DNA from: Lentibacillus sp. CBA3610
GTDB lineage: Bacteria > Bacillota > Bacilli > Bacillales > Amphibacillaceae
Reading direction: 5' to 3'
Assembly: GCF_013373365.1 (NCBI RefSeq)
Contig: NZ_CP035925.1
Location: 2,976,001 to 3,040,000 of the forward strand
Length of the DNA: 64,000 nt
Part shown: positions 36,425 to 44,970 of the stretch, one piece after another
Layout of the letters: each line of letters opens with the position of its first letter
Numbering within the stretch: position 1 is the stretch's first letter
Position numbers and translations under genes: made by a program
The notes under the pieces: generated by a model
The model's input: only the letters and a program-made list of their open reading frames with translations
Database searches by the model: none
Told to the model about the DNA's origin: nothing

Positions 36425-37014
36425 ATTTTGCCGTGAAGACAAATGCATGTTAATGCTTGTTCAGATTGTGAAGGTCCAGGTAAGGGATGACTCTTCCAGG
36501 TGTCAGCTTTTGTAATTTAAAAAGCAAATGAAAAAAGAAGGAAGATTGATCTCTTTAAGTAGTTCACTTACAGTGGAGAGAAAATAAAAAACAATACATT
36601 TGGCGTACTACATCACATAACATTTAGTGCGCTATTTTTTACTATCATAACAACCTTTTGAAGGAAAAAATTGATGTTTTATCATTCGTATTAGCTCAAT
36701 AATTAACAAAGTGACAATAAATATTTGTCATTATCCTAAGAGTATTGATAAAACGGCTAAAATACCTTTTAATTCAAACGCTATTTTAGCGTATATTATG
36801 TAAATAGAGTTACGCTTTGAAAATTTTATCCAGGTATTCTGAATATTTGTGTTAAAATAACACTAAAGATTGTAACGAATGGTCTTATTTTAAATATGTA
36901 GGCTTACAAGTTCTTTCAACAATCGGGCCATTTTGTTGAAGAAATCCGTAACCTGTTATGAATTCAATTCGTCTAACATTACAAAAGGTTTTAATAGGGA
37001 GGAAGTATTTTGTA
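36425..37014. other. AT-rich intergenic region with small inverted repeat
   Basis: No gene is supported over about 590 bp. A small perfect inverted repeat ACGCTA-TTT-TAGCGT lies at 36778-36792, and the related ACGGCTAAAAT occurs just before it. These could be an operator or decay product. A minus-strand ORF overlapping the lipoprotein gene is not supported. Confidence 0.4.
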
Positions 37015-37389
37015 ATGAAACATTCAATATTGACTTTAACAGTTTTCACAGTATTTCTTTTGTTGGCAACTGGCTGTTCAAGTTTTAATACCCAGGACTC
37101 ATCTAATCCAGAATCATCAGCAAACTGGGCATACCGATTTGTAGTGTGGAATGGCGATATGTATCGTTTGAGTGATGAATATGTTGATGAAGTATCTAAA
37201 GAAATCGGAAAAGTCACGAAGTATTCAGATATAGAGGGGACATACTCTGGAAATTTTTCTAATGAGTACGAAAAAGGTACTAAGTACTTTTCCATCAAAG
37301 ATGTTAGTACAGACGAAGCTATAGCTATCCAAGAAAAGAATGGTAAATATAGAAAAGCGTTAAACGAAGGAAAATATGGAAAAAAGTAA
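37015..37389 (+). CDS. Putative lipoprotein, 124 aa
   Basis: A secreted lipoprotein with an N-terminal signal peptide (KHSILTLTVFTVFLLLATGC). The lipobox is LATGC with the lipid-attached Cys at about residue 20. The mature part begins with a Ser/Asn-rich linker and has a small acidic domain (WNGDMYRLSDEYVDEVSKEIGKV). The ATG follows GGGAGGAAG at long spacing. A GGGCGC hairpin follows the stop. Function is unknown. Confidence 0.72.
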   Translation: MKHSILTLTVFTVFLLLATGCSSFNTQDSSNPESSANWAYRFVVWNGDMYRLSDEYVDEVSKEIGKVTKYSDIEGTYSGNFSNEYEKGTKYFSIKDVSTDEAIAIQEKNGKYRKALNEGKYGKK

Positions 37390-37404
37390 GCTTCCTCTGT
37401 TAAC

Positions 37405-37431
37405 GGGCGCGCTAATCGAATAAGTGCGCCC
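37405..37431 (+). repeat. GGGCGC-type element, hairpin form
   Basis: GGGCGC (37405-37410) and GCGCCC (37426-37431) flank a loop containing GAATAA. It may terminate the lipoprotein transcript. Confidence 0.55.
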
Positions 37432-37544
37432 TTATAAAAAGGACTGCATTGTTGATTTAAAAAGAATAAGGATTACAACGTTAATAGGGTTGAGGAGCTC
37501 ATTCTTGTGTGAGTAAAAGCAGTGTAGAAAGAAGGTATATTTAA

Positions 37545-38213
37545 ATGGTCAACACTGAACAGATAGAAATAAAAAACCTTTCAATTGGGTTACCAAAAAA
37601 AATGAAGTGCGGAAATGGAAAGGAAATAAATACTGGAATTCGTAAACAGACAGCGGAAGAAGCTTTCCTAACAAAAGATGGCTTTAAGAGAGATGGCGTT
37701 GGGGACTTAAAGAATCACGGTGGTCTAGATCGTGCCGTATGTGTATACCCGTATGAACATTATTTACTTTGGGAAAATGAATTTGGAAATGCTTTACCAC
37801 CCTCAACTTTTGGTGAGAATTTAACCGTAACGAATATGTTGGAAAAAGAAGTTTGTGTGGGGGATGTTTTTCGTCTAGGAGAAGCTATTATACAAGTTAC
37901 ACAAGGAAGAGTCCCGTGCAGTACAATTACAAAAAGAACTAAAAACCCTTCATTTTTGAAAAGGATGGTAGAAACAGGTTTTACAGGTTATTTATGTCGC
38001 GTTTTAGAAGAAGGTGTTGTCCGAAAAGATTCTAAAATTACATTATTGGAATCACATCCAAGAAAAGTATCTATTCTATACGGAAATGAGATTTATTTTC
38101 ATAAGCAAAAGGATATTGAAGGCATAAAAAGGTTATTAGCTGTTGAAGAACTAGCTGACGAGTGGAGAGAACCACTGATGAATCGGTTAAATAAACTGAC
38201 TACCCTTCATTAA
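37545..38213 (+). CDS. MOSC-domain protein (YiiM-like)
   Basis: A 222-aa MOSC-domain protein. The family landmarks are KNHGGLDRAVCVYPYEHY (about 56-73), FGENLTVTNM (about 88-97) and the conserved Cys in VTQGRVPCSTI. The C-terminal helices match the 3-alpha extension of YiiM proteins. YiiM-type proteins detoxify N-hydroxylated base analogues with the molybdenum cofactor. The ATG follows GAAGG. Confidence 0.85.
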   Translation: MVNTEQIEIKNLSIGLPKKMKCGNGKEINTGIRKQTAEEAFLTKDGFKRDGVGDLKNHGGLDRAVCVYPYEHYLLWENEFGNALPPSTFGENLTVTNMLEKEVCVGDVFRLGEAIIQVTQGRVPCSTITKRTKNPSFLKRMVETGFTGYLCRVLEEGVVRKDSKITLLESHPRKVSILYGNEIYFHKQKDIEGIKRLLAVEELADEWREPLMNRLNKLTTLH

Positions 38214-38322
38214 ATTCTTTCGTGATTCCCTTAAGATTTTATGTAGAGATATAAATTTATAAACTAATCAAGTATTTCTTAAATTAACGGACGCTCTCAC
38301 GACATAAGAAATACGCCTTATC

Positions 38323-38343
38323 GGGCGTCATTAAAGAAGTTAG
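38323..38343 (+). repeat. Degenerate GGGCGC-type element
   Basis: ATACGCC upstream and GGGCGT at 38323-38328 make a partial hairpin with the same style as the other elements. It is a diverged copy. Confidence 0.3.
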
Positions 38344-38368
38344 AATGATATACGAGGGGGAGGAAAGT

Positions 38369-38614
38369 GTGAATAAACTAGGTTTAATTTTTATCTTTTC
38401 TGGAGCCCTTCTGATGGGCTTAAGTGGATTAGAAAAAATACTTATTTTCACATCATTCAATGGTAATGCTCACCAAATGCAAGCCATTATTGATTTAACG
38501 CCATCATACTTATGGAACATTACGAACTTCACTTTTGGATTTGGTCTTGTATCTTTTATTCTTGGATTAATAAATTTTTTTAGAAAATATCTTTATCAAG
38601 TTATTAAACAATAG
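38369..38614 (+). CDS. Small membrane protein, 81 aa
   Basis: The product has two strong hydrophobic helices (about 3-22 and 48-72) and a basic C-terminus. The GTG at 38369 is preferred because GGGGGAGG precedes it at good spacing. No family is recognised. A GGGCGC hairpin follows the stop codon. Confidence 0.6.
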   Translation: MNKLGLIFIFSGALLMGLSGLEKILIFTSFNGNAHQMQAIIDLTPSYLWNITNFTFGFGLVSFILGLINFFRKYLYQVIKQ

Positions 38615-38644
38615 GGCGCAGTTGGGGAATAAAGACCAGCGCCC
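38614..38644 (+). repeat. GGGCGC-type element, hairpin form
   Basis: GGGCGC (38614-38619) and GCGCCC (38639-38644) enclose GGGGAATAAAG. It begins right after the stop codon of the small membrane protein. Confidence 0.5.
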
Positions 38645-38821
38645 AAATGCCATTGTAGTGCACGTTTATGTAACACGATAAGGTAGAAGGGAACAAGTGC
38701 CTGTCAGTTAGAGCATCGTTATTTGGTTCGTGTATAATACGGTTCATGAGCATACTGCTTAATAAAGTTATGGGCAGTATGCTAGAATATATTCGAGAAT
38801 GATAAAGGGAGGAAGTGCTAT

Positions 38822-39340
38822 ATGAGTCGACACATTGCAGTCCTTGTAACAGACATGGTAGAAGAAATTGAATTAACTGATCCTGTGAAAGCTTACAAAG
38901 AAGCTGGGCATACGGTAGATATTATCAGTAATGAAGCAAAAAAAACCATCAATGGCAAAAATGGGGACGAAATACAAGCAGATAGAGGCATAGATGAAGT
39001 AAATGCAAACGATTATGATGCATTACTCGTACCTGGCGGGTTTTCTCCTGACTTACTACGTATTAATCCGAAGAATAGTGAGTTTGCGAAAACATTTTTC
39101 CAAGATAATAAACCCATATTTTCAATTTGCCATGGTCCACAGTTTCTCGTTAATACAGACCAACTAAAAGGTAGAGAGCTAACAAGCTTTGTTTCCGTAA
39201 GAAAAGACTTGGAAAATGCAGGAGCAACTGTAAAAGATGAAGAAGTAATCGTAGATGGAAAACCTTGTAAACAAAGCAGAAACACCTGATGAATCTTCCT
39301 GCCATTCAATCGCGAATCTCTAAAGCTTTTAGAAAAATAA
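38822..39340 (+). pseudogene. DJ-1/PfpI (YfkM-like) protein, frameshifted near 3' end
   Basis: Residues 1-145 are a clean DJ-1/PfpI domain with the nucleophile Cys in FSICHGPQ and the Glu at ELTDPV. After DEEVIVDG the frame breaks. Reading through three frames recovers LVNKAETPDE-like and then LPFNRESLKLLEK, the expected family C-terminus, ending at TAA 39338-39340. About six single-base insertions within 39260-39305 explain it (AAA for AA, CC for C). Either an old pseudogene or, more likely, local sequence error. The in-frame product would be 155 aa. Confidence 0.75.
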
Positions 39341-39444
39341 TTCGTCGATCGTATAGGGGGGCTGTTAATCATGCAGCCTCTCTTTATTTTTTATTTGATA
39401 ATAGATAAAGCGCTCATGCCCATCTGCCATGATCTTCCTCAAAC

Positions 39445-39466
39445 GGGCGCGATTCTGGAACAATAA
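39445..39466 (+). repeat. GGGCGC-type intergenic element
   Basis: GGGCGCGATTCTGGAACAATAA fits the common pattern. It lies between the DJ-1 gene and the RelBE-type pair. Confidence 0.45.
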
Positions 39467-39623
39467 TATGCATCCTGTATTGCGGAATGGGGCCAGTTTG
39501 TTGAATAAGACCTTCGATAGTTCTAAATTCCCCACGAAATAACTTTTTATGAAGGTATATGGAAGTGACAAACATGCTGGATCTGTAATATAATTAACTT
39601 AAAGGACTTTTGGAGGTGAAGTA

Positions 39624-39881
39624 ATGGCAACAAAAGACATTCGAGAGTTAGCTCATCAAATTTTAGATGAATTGGAAGAAGAAGAGTTGTCTGAAGCCAT
39701 TAAAGTGATACGCTATATAAGGAACCAAAATGTTGAAGCCCAAGAAACGGGCGATAAAGGTTTTCCTATTGAAACACCAACCGATAAAGAGCTTAAAGCT
39801 ATAAAGCAAGCGAGGAGAGAATTCGCTAACGGCGAAAGTTATTCTCACGAAGATGTTTTTGAGGAAGAAGATTATGTATGA
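39624..39881 (+). CDS. Antitoxin of a RelBE/ParDE-type module
   Basis: An acidic 85-aa protein. The N-terminal helix ELAHQILDELEEEELSEAIKVIRYI resembles antitoxins of the DUF2281/RelB-like kind, and the C-terminus is disordered and acidic (EDVFEEEDYV). The ATG follows GGAGGTGA. It overlaps the RelE-like toxin gene by 8 bp, the usual antitoxin-first order, so it probably binds the toxin and represses the operon. Confidence 0.75.
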   Translation: MATKDIRELAHQILDELEEEELSEAIKVIRYIRNQNVEAQETGDKGFPIETPTDKELKAIKQARREFANGESYSHEDVFEEEDYV

Positions 39882-40137
39882 CTTGAAATATTCTAAACAA
39901 GCAATGAAGTATATAAAAAAGCAGGATAAGCCAACAAAGAATAGAATTCAAAAAGCATTGCTCACCTTAGCTGAAAACCCATATCAGAGAGGGCTTCTGG
40001 ATATTAGCTCACTTCAAGGTGCAGACAATGCTTTTCGTTTGAGAGTTGGAGATTTTAGAATTGTTTATGAAATTCATGATAAGGAGCTTTTGATATATAT
40101 TGTTGCAGCCGGGAGTAGGGGAGATGTATATAAGTGA
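39874..40137 (+). CDS. RelE/ParE-family toxin
   Basis: An 87-aa basic protein. MYDLKYSKQAMKYIKKQ at the N-terminus, NPYQRGLLDIS and the core FRLRVGDFRIVYEI are typical RelE/ParE strands, ending with a GSRGDVYK tail. RelE-type proteins cleave mRNA at the ribosome; ParE-type ones target gyrase. Sequence alone leans to RelE (basic residues with Arg in RVGDFR). ATG 39874 lies within the antitoxin gene. Confidence 0.82.
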   Translation: MYDLKYSKQAMKYIKKQDKPTKNRIQKALLTLAENPYQRGLLDISSLQGADNAFRLRVGDFRIVYEIHDKELLIYIVAAGSRGDVYK

Positions 40138-40170
40138 ATGGGTAGTTAGCTGTTACAAAGGCGGACGCAT

Positions 40171-40200
40171 TGTACAATTATAGGGCGCTATAATTGTACA
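40171..40200. repeat. Perfect 30-bp inverted repeat with GGGCGC core
   Basis: TGTACAATTATAG (40171-40183) and CTATAATTGTACA (40188-40200) are exact reverse complements around a 4-bp GGCG centre. It lies between the RelE-like toxin and the MNT gene, and combines the GGGCGC core with a long palindrome. It could be an operator for either module, or a terminator. Confidence 0.75.
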
Positions 40201-40323
40201 GTGTTATGTTTTTAAATGGGTCATATTGTGACCTATAGTGAAGGAAATTTCTATATAAGAACAGATAATATTAAAACATGGTATAATATTTTTAAGATCA
40301 ATGAAGAATGTGGGGGATGTGTT

Positions 40324-40611
40324 GTGTTATATGATGTTCTTCAAGAAAAGCGTGATGTGATTTTGAAAATAGCGGATGAACAGGGTATTCAAAATGTACA
40401 GATTTTTGGTTCTGTTGCAAGGCTAGAGGATGGATCTGCAAGTGACCTTGATTTACTTGTCGAATTTGAAAAGGGAAGAAGTTTGTTTGATTTGATTCGC
40501 TTTAAACAAGAAGTTGAAGACCTGTTAGACGTTAAGGTTGATGTTGTAACAGAAAACTCAATTCATTGGAGTATGAGGGATAAGGTATTAAACGGAGCAA
40601 TTCAATTATGA
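40324..40611 (+). CDS. MNT-domain nucleotidyltransferase, antitoxin of HEPN/MNT
   Basis: A 95-aa minimal nucleotidyltransferase. Catalytic Gly29-Ser30 and the two Asp of the DLD motif (41, 43) are in IFGSVARLEDGSASDLDLLVEF. In HEPN/MNT modules this protein AMPylates the HepT toxin and so silences it. A GTG at 40324 after GGGGGATG is preferred; a longer ORF from 40216 lacks support. It overlaps the hepT-like gene by 4 bp. Confidence 0.85.
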   Translation: MLYDVLQEKRDVILKIADEQGIQNVQIFGSVARLEDGSASDLDLLVEFEKGRSLFDLIRFKQEVEDLLDVKVDVVTENSIHWSMRDKVLNGAIQL

Positions 40612-40937
40612 AGGATGACAATGTTTATTTGCGTCATATTTTGGAGTGTATAGAAAATATTGAATCATACATCCCCAATGGCGAAAGTGACTTTTTCAGT
40701 TCAAAATTAATACAGGATGCGGTAATTCGCAATCTGGAAATTGTCGGAGAGGCAACTAAACGTATATCACAGGATTTTCGGAAGCAACATCCCCAATTGC
40801 CGTGGCGCGAAATGGCTGGATTAAGAGATATTCTAATTCATAATTATTTTGGGGTGGACAATGGGATTGTTTGGAATGTGATTGAAAAAGAAATACCAAC
40901 ATTAAAAGAACAAATAACAGATTTACTAAATGGATAA
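40608..40937 (+). CDS. hepT: HepT-like HEPN RNase toxin
   Basis: A 109-aa HEPN (DUF86) toxin. The RNase motif RX4HXY is present as Arg73, His78 and Tyr80 (RDILIHNY). It pairs with the overlapping MNT gene through ATGA. Typical members are tRNA- or mRNA-cleaving toxins neutralised by polyadenylylation of the Tyr. It sits directly after a RelBE-type module, making a small defence/TA patch. Confidence 0.87.
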   Translation: MKDDNVYLRHILECIENIESYIPNGESDFFSSKLIQDAVIRNLEIVGEATKRISQDFRKQHPQLPWREMAGLRDILIHNYFGVDNGIVWNVIEKEIPTLKEQITDLLNG

Positions 40938-41079
40938 TAGGCTATGAGAAGGCTTTGTTCTTAAATCTAAGGTCTTTTAATTCTGTTTAATTAAAGTTAC
41001 ATTTTAACTAATGGATGCGTTAGCAAAATTAATTAAAGATCAATTTTTGAATCCTTAATATTGTTTTTCTTCCCCAATC

Positions 41080-41099
41080 GGGCGCTTATCCGGAATAAC
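41080..41099 (+). repeat. GGGCGC-type intergenic element
   Basis: GGGCGCTTATCCGGAATAAC is the copy closest to the 520-540 element. It lies between the HEPN/MNT pair and the zeta-like remnant; the rest of 40938-41164 holds nothing recognised. Confidence 0.5.
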
Positions 41100-41164
41100 T
41101 AACATTTGATAATCCCAAAATTTTATAACCGAACCAATTTTCCACGTCTGTAAAATTGGTTCGG

Positions 41165-41752
41165 TTATAGTTCTGTTGGTGGTTTCTTCTGAAATTGCTG
41201 ATATAAAGGCAGCACCCAATGGGGGAGCTGATTAACTCGAAAAGTTGGTTTTCTGTCATTTATTTCTAGTATAATTTCTCCACCGTCTTTACTATTATCA
41301 ATCAGAACAATGTTATCGATAATAGGTGCACATTCATAAAGGTGTTTAAATGACGTTTCATCCCTCCTGAGAATATCTTCAGTTGGGATATGATGACCGC
41401 CATTCCTAACCCTCATTGCAACTCTTTCGATATTTTTACTAACATTATTGAGTGCAATGTCATCAGGATCATCTTCCTCAAGTTCGACGACAATCTTAAT
41501 CACATCATCTTCCATATTCTCAAGCTGTGCGGTATTTGCGTCATAACCTTGATATTGTTCATCACCAATTTGCCAGAGCAGTACATCCTCTTCTTCCCAG
41601 TTAAATGTGTCCGCATGTGATTCCGGATGGTCCTTTTCTGTATAGAACCAAATTCCGGGAATCATCAGAGGGTGACACATCAGGTGCTGTGGAACCACAA
41701 TCAGCATCGGAAGTCGTTTCGTTCGAGCAGGTAACATGGATTGGAGGTTCAC
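41165..41752 (-). pseudogene. Hybrid remnant: zeta-toxin-like C-terminus on a lipoprotein-like start
   Basis: The last 100 residues (NIERVAMRVRNGGHHIPTEDILRR to PHWV) match the C-terminal half of COG4185/zeta-like kinases. The Walker A/P-loop half is absent. The first 90 residues do not belong to that family; their frame region carries CSNETTSDAD in another frame, like a lipoprotein mature start after an upstream MKKLIM. A deletion joining two genes, followed by frameshifts, is inferred. No good ribosome-binding site is present. Probably non-functional. Confidence 0.55.
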
Positions 41753-41935
41753 CGGATCGTCATAATCAACTTTTTCATTACAGAATTGCTATTTTATCAT
41801 CATATCAAAACCTTGAAAATTTTCAATACTAAAGTGAAACGTCAAGTGAGGAATATACCTGAATATACCTGACAAAAACACTTATCTTTACACTATATCA
41901 GCAAGTTTACTCATAAGTCCCAGTCTTGCAATCTC

Positions 41936-42280
41936 TTATTCCTCAACCTGCTTCATGCGCCGCCACTGAAAGGATATCTCCATGATGGCTATCGCCAGTG
42001 CTGCCCAGAAAATACCCTTATCAAACGCAATGCCAACTTGGGATTCCCCTCCCAATGCTGTCAAAAGAGCCATCAATGCAACGATATAGATCAGAAAAAA
42101 CACCTGTGACCGGAAGATAATCTTTTGATCAGGATTATGCTTGCGGTTACGATAGACTGTCACCATAAATAAGCCAAGCATGACAAGGATTAATACCTCC
42201 AACGGGACAGCATCAGCAAACGGGATACCGGGAAAATAGTCATAAATCAGCAGAACGGTTACAGATAATGCGAGAATCAT
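41936..42280 (-). CDS. Small membrane protein, 114 aa
   Basis: The product has three hydrophobic helices (about 1-15, 25-42 and 60-98) and a basic C-terminus. The ATG at 42280 lacks a ribosome-binding site. The frame stays open to CTG at 42304 (or ATT at 42307), which follows AAAGGAAGA at ideal spacing and would add KFFRPIE. A non-AUG start is therefore likely. It follows the hut-associated genes in the same direction. Function is unknown. Confidence 0.55.
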   Translation of the reverse strand: MILALSVTVLLIYDYFPGIPFADAVPLEVLILVMLGLFMVTVYRNRKHNPDQKIIFRSQVFFLIYIVALMALLTALGGESQVGIAFDKGIFWAALAIAIMEISFQWRRMKQVEE

Positions 42281-42394
42281 TTCGATCGGACGAAAAAACT
42301 TCAGAATGAATCTTCCTTTCTATCAATTCTATCTGGTTTTATACTACCGTTTTACGGCTATTCACACCAGTCATAGAATTGCCACATCATTTTA

Positions 42395-43465
42395 TCAATC
42401 ATCCGTTTGCTTTCTTGCCAGCCATTTGAAGAAAAACGGGACAAACGACATAATGATCAGCAGCCGAAACAGCTGATAACTGGTTACGACAGATACATCA
42501 CCGCCAATCGCCACTGCTGTCAGTCCCATTTCAACCATGCCGCCCGGGGCTGTGCTTAGCAAGGCTGTCGTGAAAGGCAATTCATACAAGAATGCCAGAC
42601 CATAGCCAAGCCCAAGACCGAACAATACCAGGACGACCACGGTTACTCCTGTATAAGCCGTCACTTTTCGCCAATTGGGCAAATCTCTCGGCTGCATTTG
42701 CAAACCAATGTGCACACCGATGAAAATTTGTGCCAGATCAATGAATCCAACCGGTAGCTCGGGTGTGGGAAAGCCGACAAACGTCATCACGATTGTCAGC
42801 ACCATTGGCCCAAGCAATAACGCTGTCGGTACCCGCAATCGGTAAAAAAGCCACGCACCCGCAACCATGAGCAGCGGATATAAAAAATATGTATACCAAG
42901 GCATGTCCAACCAGTTGATAGAGCCGTTCCCCATCCCGGATGGTGCCACGGCACTCGAATCACCGCCAAAGATATACACCGTCACAATCGGTAAAACAAT
43001 GACAATCACCATTACGCGCATGCTCTGCAGGAACATGATCACAGTCGGATTGACGCCTTTGATCTCATCCATCAGCACCATGATTTGGGATAAGCCGCCC
43101 GGGACACTCCCAATCACACAGCTGGTAAGATCAAGCCCGGTTATTTTTGAAAAAATATACCCAAGCAGCAAGCTAAAGCCGATAGTCAGGACCGTTACCG
43201 CAATCATTGACGGAACATGTTCCCCCATTTCAACCAGCGTATCCTCTGTAAATGACGTGCCAATTAAATACCCAAGCAGGACCATCGCTATTTTCCGAAA
43301 CGTAAACGGCCAGTACAATTCCCTCTGGGTTATAATACGCCAAACAGCAACCGTTACAAGTGAGCCAATCAGCCACGGAAGCGGTATATTCATAAATGAA
43401 AATATGGCAACACCAACCAGTGCCACCACAAGTGCCTCAGCAAATGCACGCCATTCGTTCAACAT
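42395..43465 (-). CDS. AbrB-family (AbrB duplication) membrane protein
   Basis: A 356-aa integral membrane protein of the family often mislabelled ammonia monooxygenase or AbrB regulator. Two repeated membrane blocks are visible, marked by GLDLTSCVIGSVPGGLSQIMVLM (about 115-138) and the later TTALLSTAPGGMVEMGLTAVA (about 300-320). The PGG motif in each repeat is typical. The ATG at 43465 follows GAGGAG. It is the last clear gene of the hut-region transcript and may be a transporter of unknown substrate. Confidence 0.8.
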   Translation of the reverse strand: MLNEWRAFAEALVVALVGVAIFSFMNIPLPWLIGSLVTVAVWRIITQRELYWPFTFRKIAMVLLGYLIGTSFTEDTLVEMGEHVPSMIAVTVLTIGFSLLLGYIFSKITGLDLTSCVIGSVPGGLSQIMVLMDEIKGVNPTVIMFLQSMRVMVIVIVLPIVTVYIFGGDSSAVAPSGMGNGSINWLDMPWYTYFLYPLLMVAGAWLFYRLRVPTALLLGPMVLTIVMTFVGFPTPELPVGFIDLAQIFIGVHIGLQMQPRDLPNWRKVTAYTGVTVVVLVLFGLGLGYGLAFLYELPFTTALLSTAPGGMVEMGLTAVAIGGDVSVVTSYQLFRLLIIMSFVPFFFKWLARKQTDD

Positions 43466-43594
43466 GTTCATCTCCTCTACTATGTACAAAAAAGAACCAC
43501 CATGCAAAATGATGGCTCTTTGACATATTATAGAGGAAAAACGGCATTTGTTAAAGATGGCCTGAATTCACTGCCTCTGACCCTCTAAAACCTC

Positions 43595-44908
43595 TTATAA
43601 AACGAGCGCTGCAATCACACCACAAATTAACAAAGGAATGTTGTAATGGATAAATGTCGGCACGCAGGTATCCCAGATGTGATGATGCTGACCATCGACA
43701 TTCAATCCTGATGTCGGTCCAAGTGTGCTGTCTGATGCCGGCGAACCTGCATCCCCAATGGCTCCGGACGTTCCGATTAAAGCTGCTGTCGCCAAAGGAC
43801 TAAATCCAATCGATGCGCACAACGGCACAAAGATGGCGGCAAGAATCGGAATTGTCCCAAAAGAGGTGCCGATACCAATCGTAACCAGCAGTCCAACGCC
43901 CATCATAACGATAGCCGCCAGCAGATTGCTGTCCCCCAGCCAGGAACTTGTTGATGCTACAAGTTCCTCAACAGCACCTGTCTCCGTTAATACAGAGGCA
44001 AAACCGGATGCAACAAGCATAACAAACGCAATAGCTCCCATCATTTTCACGCCATCTTCCACGACAACTTCACCGTTTTTCCACGTTTCTGCCCGGAAGA
44101 TAAATATGACCAATATACCGCCTAATGCTGCCAGAACCAATGAATCATAAGCAATTTGCAGCCCTAACGTAACAGCCAGACCAAGCAGTGTTACAAAATG
44201 CTTCATGTGCCACTTTTCGTTGCTTTCTTCTGTCGTTGCTGCTACCTCTGTGAATTCTGTCGGGATATCTTTATATTCGCGCGGCTTCCGGTAAGTGATT
44301 AAAATGGCAATGGCCAGTCCGATGACCATACCGGCTACCGGGATCGCCATCGCCAAGGGGATTTGCGACAAAGCAATTTCCATACCATTCGCGTTCATTT
44401 CATCAACGATAATCCCTTGGAAAATCAACCCAAAACCAACCGGAACAAGGATATAAGGTGCCTTTAACCCAAACGTTAGAGCTGTAGCAATCGCGCGGCG
44501 GTCAACTTTCATTTTGTTAAAGACTGCTAACAGCGGTGGAATAAGAATCGGAATGAAAGCAATATGAATCGGAATGACATTTTGTGATAAACTTGCAAGC
44601 CCTGCCAGTAAAAATAACACGACGCCACGCCTCCCGCGCATAACCGGTAAAATACGCCGAATTAAAAATCCCGTAATACCGGAGCGGGCAATCATCACGG
44701 CCAAAATACCCAGAAGAATATAGCTTAATGCTGTTTCACCCTGTCCGCCCAGACCGCCAACCAGGGTAGTAATAGTTTCCTCCAGTGACAGCCCCGCGGT
44801 AAGACCACCTACAACGGTTGCGATCAAAAGAGCAATAATGACATTGACACGTGCAAGACTAAGGGCAACTAACACAATGACAGACAAAACAACCGGGTTC
44901 AATAACAT
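43595..44908 (-). CDS. YuiF-like Na+/H+ antiporter-family transporter, possible histidine permease
   Basis: A 437-aa protein with about 11 helices of the NhaC-related YuiF family. It has QNVIPIHIAFIPILIPPLL and the C-terminal SFGTIPILAAIFVPLC and GDAGSPASDSTLGPTSG. The ATG follows GAGGGGGAG. Because it lies directly after hutH, and relatives have been predicted as histidine transporters by T-box regulation (remembered, not checked), histidine or urocanate uptake is the likely role. Confidence 0.78.
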   Translation of the reverse strand: MLLNPVVLSVIVLVALSLARVNVIIALLIATVVGGLTAGLSLEETITTLVGGLGGQGETALSYILLGILAVMIARSGITGFLIRRILPVMRGRRGVVLFLLAGLASLSQNVIPIHIAFIPILIPPLLAVFNKMKVDRRAIATALTFGLKAPYILVPVGFGLIFQGIIVDEMNANGMEIALSQIPLAMAIPVAGMVIGLAIAILITYRKPREYKDIPTEFTEVAATTEESNEKWHMKHFVTLLGLAVTLGLQIAYDSLVLAALGGILVIFIFRAETWKNGEVVVEDGVKMMGAIAFVMLVASGFASVLTETGAVEELVASTSSWLGDSNLLAAIVMMGVGLLVTIGIGTSFGTIPILAAIFVPLCASIGFSPLATAALIGTSGAIGDAGSPASDSTLGPTSGLNVDGQHHHIWDTCVPTFIHYNIPLLICGVIAALVL

Positions 44909-44970
44909 TTCTCGACTCCCCCTCAGGAATAATTTTGTGTTCCTTCATCAAATGCTTAGTCTTCAAATTT

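Noticed and set aside
36885-37298. 137-aa minus-strand ORF
   Set aside because: It overlaps the lipoprotein gene, which has a lipobox and a ribosome-binding site; the minus-strand product has no family features.
39013-39571. Minus-strand ORFs across the DJ-1 gene and following gap
   Set aside because: Antisense shadows; the plus-strand gene has clear DJ-1 motifs, and the gap contains a GGGCGC element.
40216-40323. N-terminal extension of the MNT protein
   Set aside because: The extra 36 residues lack family similarity, and a good ribosome-binding site points to GTG 40324.
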